Shown: one piece after another, positions 23,277 to 35,485 of the stretch
Position numbering within the stretch: the first letter of the stretch is position 1
Layout: each line of letters starts with the position of its first letter
NCBI GenBank assembly: GCA_036172665.1
Contig: JAYKNF010000030.1
Coordinates: 186,001-250,000, forward strand
From: Prosopocoilus inquinatus
Lineage: Eukaryota > Arthropoda > Insecta > Coleoptera > Lucanidae
Direction of reading: 5' to 3'
DNA: 64,000 bases
The notes under the pieces: generated by a model
What the model was told of the DNA's origin: nothing
The model's database searches: none
Seen by the model: the letters and a program-made list of their open reading frames with translations, nothing else
Position numbers and translations under genes: made by a program

Positions 23277-26200
23277 ACTATTTCCAGCTTCTGCTGCGTC
23301 CGAAAACTTCGTATCTCACATCAGAGTTACTGGAGTCCATCGTAATGTCAAATAACATGATAGATATGTAAGGATCGATTAGATACATCACAGGAACAAC
23401 GCTAATACGTGTTGTTTCGTTCAAAACTATTTCCAGCTTCTGCTGCGTCCGAAAACTTCGTATCTCAAATCAAAGTTACTGGAGTCCATCGTAACGTCAA
23501 ATAACAAGATAGATAAGTAAGGATAGATTAGATACATCACAGGAACAACGCTAATACGTGTTGTTTCGTTCAAAACTATTTCGAGCTTCTGCTGCGTCCG
23601 AGAAATTCGTATCTCACATCGGAGTTACTGGAGTCCATTGTAACGTCAAATAACAAGATAGATAAGTAAGGGTCGATTAGATACATCACAGGAACAACGC
23701 TAACACGTGTTATTTCGTTCAAAACTATTTCCAGCTTCTGCTGCATCCGAAAACTTCGTATCTCACATCAGAGTTACTGGAGTCCATCGTAATGTCAAAT
23801 AACATGATAGATATGTAAGGATCGATTAGATACATCACAGGAACAACGCTAATACGTGTTATTTCGTTCAAAACTATTTCCAGCTTCTGCAGCGTCCGAG
23901 AACTTCGTACTTCAAATCAAAGTTACTGGAGTCCATCGTAACGTCAAATAATATGATAGATAAGTAAGGATCGATTAGATACAACACAGGAACAACGCTA
24001 GTACGTGTTATTTCGTTCTAAACTATTTCCAGCCTATGCTGCGTCCGAGAACTTCGTATCTCACATCGGAGTTACTGGAGTCCATCGTAACTTCAAATAA
24101 CAAGATAGATAAGTAAGGGTCGATTAGATACATCACAGGAACAACGCTAACACGTGCTATTTCGTTCAAAACTATTTCCAGCATCTGCTGCGTCCGAGAA
24201 CTTCGTACTTCAAATCAAAGTTACTGGAGTCCATCGTAACGTCAAATAATATGATAGATAAGTAAGGATCGATTAGATACAACACAGGAACAACGCTAAT
24301 ACGTGTTATTTCGTTCAAAACTATTTCCAGCTTCTGCTGCGTCCGAGAATTTCGTATCTCACATCAGAGATACTGGAGTCCATCGTAACGTCAAATAACA
24401 AGATAGATAAGTAGGGATCGATTAGATACATCACAGGAACAACGCTAATACATGTTATTTCGTTCAAAACTATTTCCAGCTTCTGCTGCGTCCGAGAACT
24501 TCGTACTTCAAATCAAAGTTACTGGAGTCCATCGTTACGTCAAATAACAAGATAGATAAGTAAGGATCGATTAGATACATCACAGGAACAACGCTAATAC
24601 GTGTTGTTTCGTTCAAAACTATTTCCAGCTTCTGCTGCGTCCGAAAACTTCGTATCTCACATCAGAGATACTGGAGTCCATCGTAACGTCAAATAATATG
24701 ATAGATAAGTAAGGATAGATTAGATACAACACAGGAACAACGTTAATACGTGTTATTTCGTTCTAAACTATTTCCAGCTTCTGCTGCGTCCGAGAAATTC
24801 GTATCTCACATCGGAGATACTGGAGTCCATTGTAACGTCAAATAACAAGATAGATAAGTAAGGGTCGATTAGATACATCACAGGAAAAACGCTAATACGT
24901 GTTATTTCGTTCTAAACTATTTCCAGCCTCTGCTGCGTCCGAGAACTTCGTATCTCACATCGGAGTTACTGGAGTCCATCGTAACTTCAAATAACAAGAT
25001 AGATAAGTAAGGGTCGATTAGATACATCACAGGAACAACGCTAACACGTGCTATTTCGTTCAAAACTATTTCCAGCTTCTGCTGCGTCCGAGAACATCGT
25101 ATCTCAAATCAAAGTTACTGGAGTCCATCGTTAAGTCAAACAACAAGATAGATAAGTAAGGATCGATTAGATACATCACAGGAAAAACGCTAATACGTGT
25201 TATTTCGTTCTAAACTATTTCCAGCCTCTGCTGCGTCCGAGAACTTCGTATCTCACATCGGAGTTACTGGAGTCCATCGTAACTTCAAATAACAAGATAG
25301 ATAAGTAAGGGTCGATTAGATACATCACAGGAACAACGCTAACACGTGCTATTTCGTTCAAAACTATTTCCAGCTTCTGCTGCGTCCGAGAACATCGTAT
25401 CTCAAATCAAAGTTACTGGAGTCCATCGTTAAGTCAAACAACAAGATAGATAAGTAAGGATCGATTAGATACATCACAGGAACAACGCTAATACGTGTTG
25501 TTTCGTTCAAAACTATTTCCAGCTTCTGCTGCGTCCGAGAACTTCGTATCTCCCATCGGAGTTACTGGAGTCCATCGTAACGTCAAATAATAAGATAGAT
25601 AAGTAAGGGTCGATTAGGTACATCACAGGAACAACGCTAACACGTGTTATTTCGTTCAAAACTATTTCCAGCTTCTGCTGCGTCCGAGAGCTTCGTATCT
25701 CAAATCAAAGTTACTGCAGTCCATCGTAACGTCAAATAACAAGATAGATAAGTAAGGATCGATTAGATACATCACAGGAACAACGCTAATACGTGTTGTT
25801 TCGTTCAAAACTATTTCCAGCTTCTGCTGCGTCCGAAAACTTCGTATCTCAAATCAAAGTTACTGGAGTCCATCGTAACGTCAAATAACAAGATAGATAA
25901 GTAAGGATCGATTAGATACATCACAGGAACAACGCTAATACGTGTTGTTTCGTTCAAAACTATTTCCAGCTTCTGCTGCGTCCGAGAAATTCGTATCTCA
26001 CATCGGAGTTACTGGAGTCCATTGTAACGTCAAATAACAAGATAGATAAGTAAGGGTCGATTAGATACATCACAGGAACAACGCTAACACGTGTTATTTC
26101 GTTCAAAACTATTTCCAGCTTCAGCTGCGTCCGAGAACATCGTATCTCAAATCAAAGTTACTGGAGTCCATCGTAACGTCAAATAACAAGATAGATAAGT

Positions 26201-28342
26201 AAGGATCGATTAGATACATCACAGGAACAACGCTAATACGTGTTATTTCGTTCTAAACTATTTCCAGCTTCTGCTGCGTCCGAGAACTTCGTATCTCAAA
26301 TCAAAGTTACTGGAGTCCATCGTAACGTCAAATAACAAGATAGATAAGTAAGGATCGATTAGATACATCACAGGAACAACGCTAATACGTGTTGTTTCGT
26401 TCAAAACTATTTCCAGCTTCTGCTGCGTCCGAGAAATTCGTATCTCACATCGGAGTTACTGGAGTCCATCGTTAAGTCAAACAACAAGATAGATAAGTAA
26501 GGATCGATTAGATACATCACAGGAAAAACGCTAATACGTGTTATTTCGTTCTAAACTATTTCCAGCCTCTGCTGCGTCCGAGAACTTCGTATCTCACATC
26601 GGAGTTACTGGAGTCCATCGTAACTTCAAATAACAAGATAGATAAGTAAGGGTCGATTAGATACATCACAGGAACAACGCTAACACGTGCTATTTCGTTC
26701 AAAACTATTTCCAGCTTCTGCTGCGTCCGAGAACATCGTATCTCAAATCAAAGTTACTGGAGTCCATCGTTAAGTCAAACAACAAGATAGATAAGTAAGG
26801 ATCGATTAGATACATCACAGGAACAACGCTAATACGTGTTGTTTCGTTCAAAACTATTTCCAGCTTCTGCTGCGTCCGAGAACTTCGTATCTCCCATCGG
26901 AGTTACTGGAGTCCATCGTAACGTCAAATAACAAGATAGATAAGTAAGGGTCGATTAGGTACATCACAGGAACAACGCTAACACGTGTTATTTCGTTCAA
27001 AACTATTTCCAGCTTCTGCTGCGTCCGAGAGCTTCGTATCTCAAATCAAAGTTACTGCAGTCCATCGTAACGTCAAATAACAAGATAGATAAGTAAGGAT
27101 CGATTAGATACATCACAGGAACAACGCTAATACGTGTTGTTTCGTTCAAAACTATTTCCAGCTTCTGCTGCGTCCGAAAACTTCGTATCTCAAATCAAAG
27201 TTACTGGAGTCCATCGTAACGTCAAATAACAAGATAGATAAGTAAGGATCGATTAGATACATCACAGGAACAACGCTAATACGTGTTGTTTCGTTCAAAA
27301 CTATTTCCAGCTTCTGCTGCGTCCGAGAAATTCGTATCTCACATCGGAGTTACTGGAGTCCATTGTAACGTCAAATAACAAGATAGATAAGTAAGGGTCG
27401 ATTAGATACATCACAGGAACAACGCTAACACGTGTTATTTCGTTCAAAACTATTTCCAGCTTCAGCTGCGTCCGAGAACATCGTATCTCAAATCAAAGTT
27501 ACTGGAGTCCATCGTAACGTCAAATAACAAGATAGATAAGTAAGGATCGATTAGATACATCACAGGAACAACGCTAATACGTGTTATTTCGTTCTAAACT
27601 ATTTCCAGCTTCTGCTGCGTCCGAGAACTTCGTATCTCCCATCGGAGTTACTGGAGTCCATCGTAACGTCAAATAACAAGATAGATAAGTAAGGGTCGAT
27701 TAGGTACATCACAGGAACAACGCTAACACGTGTTATTTCGTTCAAAACTATTTCCAGCTTCTGCTGCGTCCGAGAGCTTCGTATCTCAAATCAAAGTTAC
27801 TGCAGTCCATCGTAACGTCAAATAACAACATAGATAAGTAAGGATCGATTAGATACATCACAGGAACAACGCTAATACGTGTTGTTTCGTTCAAAACTAT
27901 TTCCAGCTTCTGCTGCGTCCGAAAACTTCGTATCTCAAATCAAAGTTACTGGAGTCCATCGTAACGTCAAATATCAAGATAGATAAGTAAGGATCGATTA
28001 GATACATCACAGGAACAACGCTAATACGTGTTGTTTCGTTCAAAACTATTTCCAGCTTCTGCTGCGTCCGAGAAATTCGTATCTCACATCGGAGTTACTG
28101 GAGTCCATTGTAACGTCAAATAACAAGATAGATAAGTAAGGGTCTATTAGATACATCACAGGAACAACGCTAACATGTGTTATTTCGTTCAAAACTATTT
28201 CCAGCTTCTGCTGCGTCCGAAAACTTCGTATCTCACATCAGAGTTACTGGAGTCCATCGTAATGTCAAATAACATGATAGATATGTAAGGATCGATTAGA
28301 TACATCACAGGAACAACGCTAATACGTGTTATTTCGTTCAAA

Positions 28343-28439
28343 ACTATTTCCAGCTTCTGCAGCGTCAGAGAACTTCGTACTTCAAATCAAAGTTAGATAC
28401 ATCACAGGAACAACGCTAATAGGTGTTATTTCGTTCAAA
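28343..28439 (+). repeat. 97-bp deletion monomer, lineage 2 (copy C)
   Basis: It is the counterpart of 18913 at +9,430 bp. Three full monomers later the array leaves the regular higher-order order. Confidence 0.96.
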
Positions 28440-28802
28440 ACTATTTCCAGCTTCTGCTGCGTCCGAGAACTTCGTACTTCAAATCAAAGTTACTGGAGTC
28501 CATCGTAACGTCAAATAATATGATAGATAAGTAAGGATCGATTAGATACAACACAGGAACAACGCTAATACGTGTTATTTCGTTCAAAACTATTTCCAGC
28601 TTCTGCTGCGTCCGAGAACTTCGTATCTCCCATCGGAGTTACTGGAGTCCATCGTAACGTCAAATAACAAGATAGATAAGTAAGGGTCGATTAGGTACAT
28701 CACAGGAACAACGCTAACACGTGTTATTTCGTTCAAAACTATTTCCAGCTTCTGCTGCGTCCGAGAACTTCGTATCTCAAATCAAAGTTACTGCAGTCCA
28801 TC

Positions 28803-29333
28803 GTAACGTCAAATAACAAGATAGATAAGTAAGGATCGATTAGATACATCACAGGAACAACGCTAATACGTGTTGTTTCGTTCAAAACTATTTCCAGCTT
28901 CTGCTGCGTCCGAAAACTTCGTATCTCAAATCAAAGTTACTGGAGTCCATCGTAACGTCAAATAACAAGATAGATAAGTAAGGATCGATTAGATACATCA
29001 CAGGAACAACGCCAATACGTGTTGTTTCGTTCAAAACTATTTCCAGCTTCTGCTGCGTCCGAAAACTTCGTATCTCAAATCAAAGTTACTGGAGTCCATC
29101 GTAACGTCAAATAACAAGATAGATAAGTAAGGATCGATTAGATACATCACAGGAACAACGCTAATACGTTTTATTTCGTTCAAAACTATTTCCAGCTTCT
29201 GCTGCGTCCGAGAACTTCGTACTTCAAATCAAAGTTACTGGAGTCCATCGTAACGTCAAATAATATGATAGATAAGTAAGGATCGATTAGATACAACACA
29301 GGAACAACGCTAATACGTGTTGTTTCGTTCAAA
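28803..29333 (+). repeat. Run-on block after copy C
   Basis: From about 28,834 the order is GAAAACTTC, then GCCAATACG, then CGTTTTATTTCG, then GTACTTC with AATATGATAG. The same order follows other shortened-monomer blocks, for example from 35,884, 37,820, 46,400, 51,210, 56,080, 58,260 and 61,490. It is absent at the A-B and B-C boundaries, which jump to the CCAGTTTCTG monomer. The block is probably the older continuation of the array, skipped when the 64-monomer unit formed. Confidence 0.8.
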
Positions 29334-30376
29334 ACTATTTCCAGCTTCTGCTGCGTCCGAGAACATCGTATCTCAAATCAAAGTTACTGGAGTCCATCGT
29401 TAAGTCAAATAACAAGATAGATAAGTAAGGATCGATTAGATACATCACAGGAACAACGCTAATACGTGTTGTTTCGTTCAAAACTATTTCCAGCTTCTGC
29501 TGCGTCCGAAAACTTCGTATCTCAAATCAAAGTTACTGGAGTCCATCGTAACGTCAAATAACAAGATAGATAAGTAAGGATCGATTAGATCCATCACAGG
29601 AACAACGCTAATACGTGTTGTTTCGTTCAAAACTATTTCCAGCTTCTGCTGCGTCCGAAAACTTCGTATCTCATATCGGAGTTACTGGAGTCCATTGTAA
29701 CGTCAAATAACAAGATAGATAAGTAAGGGTCGATTAGATACATCACAGGAACAACGCTAACACGTGTTATTTCGTTCAAAACTATTTCCAGCTTCTGCTG
29801 CATCCGAGAACTTCGTATCTCAAACCAAAGTTACTGGAGTCCATCGTAACGTCAAATAAGAAGATAGATAAGTAAGGATCGATTAGATACATCACAGGAA
29901 CAACGCTAATACGTGTTGTTTCGTTCAAAACTATTTCCAGCTTCTGCTGCGTCCGAGAAATTCGTATCTCACATCGGAGATACTGGAGTCCATTGTAACG
30001 TCAAATAACAAGATAGATAAGTAAGGGTCGATTAGATACATCACAGGAACAACGCTAACACGTGTTATTTCGTTCAAAACTATTTCCAGCTTCTGCTGCG
30101 TCCGAGAACTTCGTATCTCAAATCAAAGTTACTGGAGTCCATCGTAGCGTCAAATAACAAGATAGATAAGTAAGGATCGATTAGATACATCACAGGAACA
30201 ACGCTAATACGTGTTATTTCGTTCTAAACTATTTCCAGCCTCTGCTGCGTCCGAGAACTTCGTATCTCACATCGGAGTTACTGGAGTCCATCGTAACTTC
30301 AAATAACAAGATAGATAAGTAAGGGTCGATTAGATACATCACAGGAACAACGCTAACACGTGCTATTTCGTTCAAA
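29334..30376 (+). repeat. Seven-monomer duplication in D, first copy
   Basis: This starts with the GAGAACATCG/CGTTAAGTC monomer (equivalent to A 2683), runs through monomers marked GATTAGATCC, CATATCGG and GCATCCG with AAACCAAAG, and then returns to monomers equivalent to A 2236, 2385 and 2534. The GATTAGATCC marker at about 29,585 recurs 1,043 bp later, exactly seven monomers. The turning point is the monomer at 29930, which joins two near-identical GAGAAATTCG monomers and so could have been the site of unequal crossover. Confidence 0.88.
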
Positions 30377-31419
30377 ACTATTTCCAGCTTCTGCTGCGTC
30401 CGAGAACATCGTATCTCAAATCAAAGTTACTGGAGTCCATCGTTAAGTCAAATAACAAGATAGATAAGTAAGGATCGATTAGATACATCACAGGAACAAC
30501 GCTAATACGTGTTGTTTCGTTCAAAACTATTTCCAGCTTCTGCTGCGTCCGAAAACTTCGTATCTCAAATCAAAGTTACTGGAGTCCATCGTAACGTCAA
30601 ATAACAAGATAGATAAGTAAGGATCGATTAGATCCATCACAGGAACAACGCTAATACGTGTTGTTTCGTTCAAAACTATTTCCAGCTTCTGCTGCGTCCG
30701 AAAACTTCGTATCTCATATCGGAGTTACTGGAGTCCATTGTAACGTCAAATAACAAGATAGATAAGTAAGGGTCGATTAGATACATCACAGGAACAACGC
30801 TAACACGTGTTATTTCGTTCAAAACTATTTCCAGCTTCTGCTGCATCCGAGAACTTCGTATCTCAAACCAAAGTTACTGGAGTCCATCGTAACGTCAAAT
30901 AAGAAGATAGATAAGTAAGGATCGATTAGATACATCACAGGAACAACGCTAATACGTGTTGTTTCGTTCAAAACTATTTCCAGCTTCTGCTGCGTCCGAG
31001 AAATTCGTATCTCACATCGGAGTTACTGGAGTCCATTGTAACGTCAAATAACAAGATAGATAAGTAAGGGTCGATTAGATACATCACAGGAACAACGCTA
31101 ACACGTGTTATTTCGTTCAAAACTATTTCCAGCTTCTGCTGCGTCCGAGAACATCGTATCTCAAATCAAAGTTACTGGAGTCCATCGTAACGTCAAATAA
31201 CAAGATAGATAAGTAAGGATCGATTAGATACATCACAGGAACAACGCTAATACGTGTTATTTCGTTCAAAACTATTTCCAGCTTCTGCTGCGTCCGAAAA
31301 CTTCGTATCTCACATCAGAGTTACTGGAGTCCATCGTAATGTCAAATAACATGATAGATATGTAAGGATCGATTAGATACATCACAGGAACAATGCTAAT
31401 ACGTGTTATTTCGTTCAAA

Positions 31420-31516
31420 ACTATTTCCAGCTTCTGCAGCGTCCGAGAACTTCGTACTTCAAATCAAAGTTAGATACATCACAGGAACAACGCTAATAGG
31501 TGTTATTTCGTTCAAA
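31420..31516 (+). repeat. 97-bp deletion monomer, lineage 1 (D)
   Basis: It sits 3,077 bp after the previous deletion monomer and keeps the lineage 1 upstream GGAACAATGC, which confirms that D descends from the same unit as A-C. Confidence 0.96.
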
Positions 31517-31665
31517 ACTATTTCCAGCTTCTGCTGCGTCCGAGAACTTCGTACTTCAAATCAAAGTTACTGGAGTCCATCGTAACGTCAAATAATATGA
31601 TAGATAAGTAAGGATAGATTAGATACAACACAGGAACAACGTTAATACGTGTTATTTCGTTCTAA

Positions 31666-31812
31666 ACTATTTCCAGCTTCTGCTGCGTCCGAGAAATTCG
31701 TATCACATCGGAGTTACTGGAGTCCATTGTAACGTCAAATAACAAGATAGATAAGTAAGGATTGATTAGATACATCACAGGAACAACGCTAATACGTGTT
31801 GTTTCGTTCAAA
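31666..31812 (+). repeat. 147-bp monomer, D
   Basis: It has the same 2-bp deletion but keeps the usual ACTGGAG. The deletion is therefore older than the ACTGTAG change fixed in A-C. Confidence 0.93.
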
Positions 31813-34800
31813 ACTATTTCCAGCTTCTGCTGCGTCCGAAAACTTCGTATCTCACATCAGAGTTACTGGAGTCCATCGTAATGTCAAATAACATGATAGA
31901 TATGTAAGGATCGATTAGATACATCACAGGAACAACGCTAATACGTGTTGTTTCGTTCAAAACTATTTCCAGCTTCTGCTGCGTCCGAAAACTTCGTATC
32001 TCAAATCAAAGTTACTGGAGTCCATCGTAACGTCAAATAACAAGATAGATAAGTAAGGATAGATTAGATACATCACAGGAACAACGCTAATACGTGTTGT
32101 TTCGTTCAAAACTATTTCGAGCTTCTGCTGCGTCCGAGAAATTCGTATCTCACATCGGAGTTACTGGAGTCCATTGTAACGTCAAATAACAAGATAGATA
32201 AGTAAGGGTCGATTAGATACATCACAGGAACAACGCTAACACGTGTTATTTCGTTCAAAACTATTTCCAGCTTCTGCTGCATCCGAAAACTTCGTATCTC
32301 ACATCAGAGTTACTGGAGTCCATCGTAATGTCAAATAACATGATAGATATGTAAGGATCGATTAGATACATCACAGGAACAACGCTAATACGTGTTATTT
32401 CGTTCAAAACTATTTCCAGCTTCTGCAGCGTCCGAGAACTTCGTACTTCAAATCAAAGTTACTGGAGTCCATCGTAACGTCAAATAATATGATAGATAAG
32501 TAAGGATCGATTAGATACAACACAGGAACAACGCTAGTACGTGTTATTTCGTTCTAAACTATTTCCAGCCTATGCTGCGTCCGAGAACTTCGTATCTCAC
32601 ATCGGAGTTACTGGAGTCCATCGTAACTTCAAATAACAAGATAGATAAGTAAGGGTCGATTAGATACATCACAGGAACAACGCTAACACGTGCTATTTCG
32701 TTCAAAACTATTTCCAGCTTCTGCTGCGTCCGAGAACTTCGTACTTCAAATCAAAGTTACTGGAGTCCATCGTAACGTCAAATAATATGATAGATAAGTA
32801 AGGATCGATTAGATACAACACAGGAACAACGCTAATACGTGTTATTTCGTTCAAAACTATTTCCAGCTTCTGCTGCGTCCGAGAATTTCGTATCTCACAT
32901 CAGAGATACTGGAGTCCATCGTAACGTCAAATAACAAGATAGATAAGTAGGGATCGATTAGATACATCACAGGAACAACGCTAATACATGTTATTTCGTT
33001 CAAAACTATTTCCAGCTTCTGCTGCGTCCGAGAACTTCGTACTTCAAATCAAAGTTACTGGAGTCCATCGTTACGTCAAATAACAAGATAGATAAGTAAG
33101 GATCGATTAGATACATCACAGGAACAACGCTAATACGTGTTGTTTCGTTCAAAACTATTTCCAGCTTCTGCTGCGTCCGAAAACTTCGTATCTCACATCA
33201 GAGATACTGGAGTCCATCGTAACGTCAAATAATATGATAGATAAGTAAGGATAGATTAGATACAACACAGGAACAACGTTAATACGTGTTATTTCGTTCT
33301 AAACTATTTCCAGCTTCTGCTGCGTCCGAGAAATTCGTATCTCACATCGGAGATACTGGAGTCCATTGTAACGTCAAATAACAAGATAGATAAGTAAGGG
33401 TCGATTAGATACATCACAGGAACAACGCTAACACGTGTTATTTCGTTCAAAACTATTTCCAGCTTCTGCTGCGTCCGAGAACTTCGTATCTCAAATCAAA
33501 GTTACTGGAGTCCATCGTAGCGTCAAATAACAAGATAGATAAGTAAGGATCGATTAGATACATCACAGGAAAAACGCTAATACGTGTTATTTCGTTCTAA
33601 ACTATTTCCAGCCTCTGCTGCGTCCGAGAACTTCGTATCTCACATCGGAGTTACTGGAGTCCATCGTAACTTCAAATAACAAGATAGATAAGTAAGGGTC
33701 GATTAGATACATCACAGGAACAACGCTAACACGTGCTATTTCGTTCAAAACTATTTCCAGCTTCTGCTGCGTCCGAGAACATCGTATCTCAAATCAAAGT
33801 TACTGGAGTCCATCGTTAAGTCAAACAACAAGATAGATAAGTAAGGATCGATTAGATACATCACAGGAACAACGCTAATACGTGTTGTTTCGTTCAAAAC
33901 TATTTCCAGCTTCTGCTGCGTCCGAGAACTTCGTATCTCCCATCGGAGTTACTGGAGTCCATCGTAACGTCAAATAACAAGATAGATAAGTAAGGGTCGA
34001 TTAGGTACATCACAGGAACAACGCTAACACGTGTTATTTCGTTCAAAACTATTTCCAGCTTCTGCTGCGTCCGAGAGCTTCGTATCTCAAATCAAAGTTA
34101 CTGCAGTCCATCGTAACGTCAAATAACAAGATAGATAAGTAAGGATCGATTAGATACATCACAGGAACAACGCTAATACGTGTTGTTTCGTTCAAAACTA
34201 TTTCCAGCTTCTGCTGCGTCCGAAAACTTCGTATCTCAAATCAAAGTTACTGGAGTCCATCGTAACGTCAAATAACAAGATAGATAAGTAAGGATCGATT
34301 AGATACATCACAGGAACAACGCTAATACGTGTTGTTTCGTTCAAAACTATTTCCAGCTTCTGCTGCGTCCGAGAAATTCGTATCTCACATCGGAGTTACT
34401 GGAGTCCATTGTAACGTCAAATAACAAGATAGATAAGTAAGGGTCGATTAGATACATCACAGGAACAACGCTAACACGTGTTATTTCGTTCAAAACTATT
34501 TCCAGCTTCAGCTGCGTCCGAGAACATCGTATCTCAAATCAAAGTTACTGGAGTCCATCGTAACGTCAAATAACAAGATAGATAAGTAAGGATCGATTAG
34601 ATACATCACAGGAACAACGCTAATACGTGTTATTTCGTTCTAAACTATTTCCAGCTTCTGCTGCGTCCGAGAACTTCGTATCTCCCATCGGAGTTACTGG
34701 AGTCCATCGTAACGTCAAATAACAAGATAGATAAGTAAGGGTCGATTAGGTACATCACAGGAACAACGCTAACACGTGTTATTTCGTTCAAAACTATTTC

Positions 34801-35388
34801 CAGCTTCTGCTGCGTCCGAGAGCTTCGTATCTCAAATCAAAGTTACTGCAGTCCATCGTAACGTCAAATAACAAGATAGATAAGTAAGGATCGATTAGAT
34901 ACATCACAGGAACAACGCTAATACGTGTTGTTTCGTTCAAAACTATTTCCAGCTTCTGCTGCGTCCGAAAACTTCGTATCTCAAATCAAAGTTACTGGAG
35001 TCCATCGTAACGTCAAATATCAAGATAGATAAGTAAGGATCGATTAGATACATCACAGGAACAACGCTAATACGTGTTGTTTCGTTCAAAACTATTTCCA
35101 GCTTCTGCTGCGTCCGAGAAATTCGTATCTCACATCGGAGTTACTGGAGTCCATTGTAACGTCAAATAACAAGATAGATAAGTAAGGGTCTATTAGATAC
35201 ATCACAGGAACAACGCTAACATGTGTTATTTCGTTCAAAACTATTTCCAGCTTCTGCTGCGTCCGAAAACTTCGTATCTCACATCAGAGTTACTGGAGTC
35301 CATCGTAATGTCAAATAACATGATAGATATGTAAGGATCGATTAGATACATCACAGGAACAACGCTAATACGTGTTATTTCGTTCAAA

Positions 35389-35485
35389 ACTATTTCCAGC
35401 TTCTGCAGCGTCAGAGAACTTCGTACTTCAAATCAAAGTTAGATACATCACAGGAACAACGCTAATAGGTGTTATTTCGTTCAAA
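35389..35485 (+). repeat. 97-bp deletion monomer, lineage 2 (D)
   Basis: It keeps the GTCAGAG base. Its AATAGGTG tail was copied to 37,401 in the 13-monomer duplication although the scar itself was not. Confidence 0.96.

Larger units (their letters stand above)
19373..28802 (+). repeat. Higher-order repeat copy C (64 monomers, 9,430 bp)
   Basis: This third copy lacks the two-monomer insertion of B and has the A length. Its offset from A is 19,158 bp (9,430 + 9,728). Shortened monomers are at 22884 and 28343. A private T for C was noticed at 25591. At its end (around 28,834) it does not re-enter the unit start as A and B do; it runs on into the monomer order seen after other shortened monomers (35,884, 46,400 and elsewhere). 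C is therefore the last regular copy of this higher-order repeat. Confidence 0.92.
30377..35485 (+). repeat. Rearranged higher-order repeat D
   Basis: The order follows A from about 2683 onward, with shortened monomers at 31420 and 35389 spaced 3,969 bp instead of 5,459 bp. The ten missing monomers are explained by absence of the two-monomer and nine-monomer duplications (minus eleven) and one added monomer with GTAGCGTC near 33,480 (plus one). D reads ACTGGAG in its 147-bp monomer where A-C read ACTGTAG, and lacks the CCAGCATCTG change. D thus looks like an outgroup of A-C; that direction is an inference. Confidence 0.85.
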
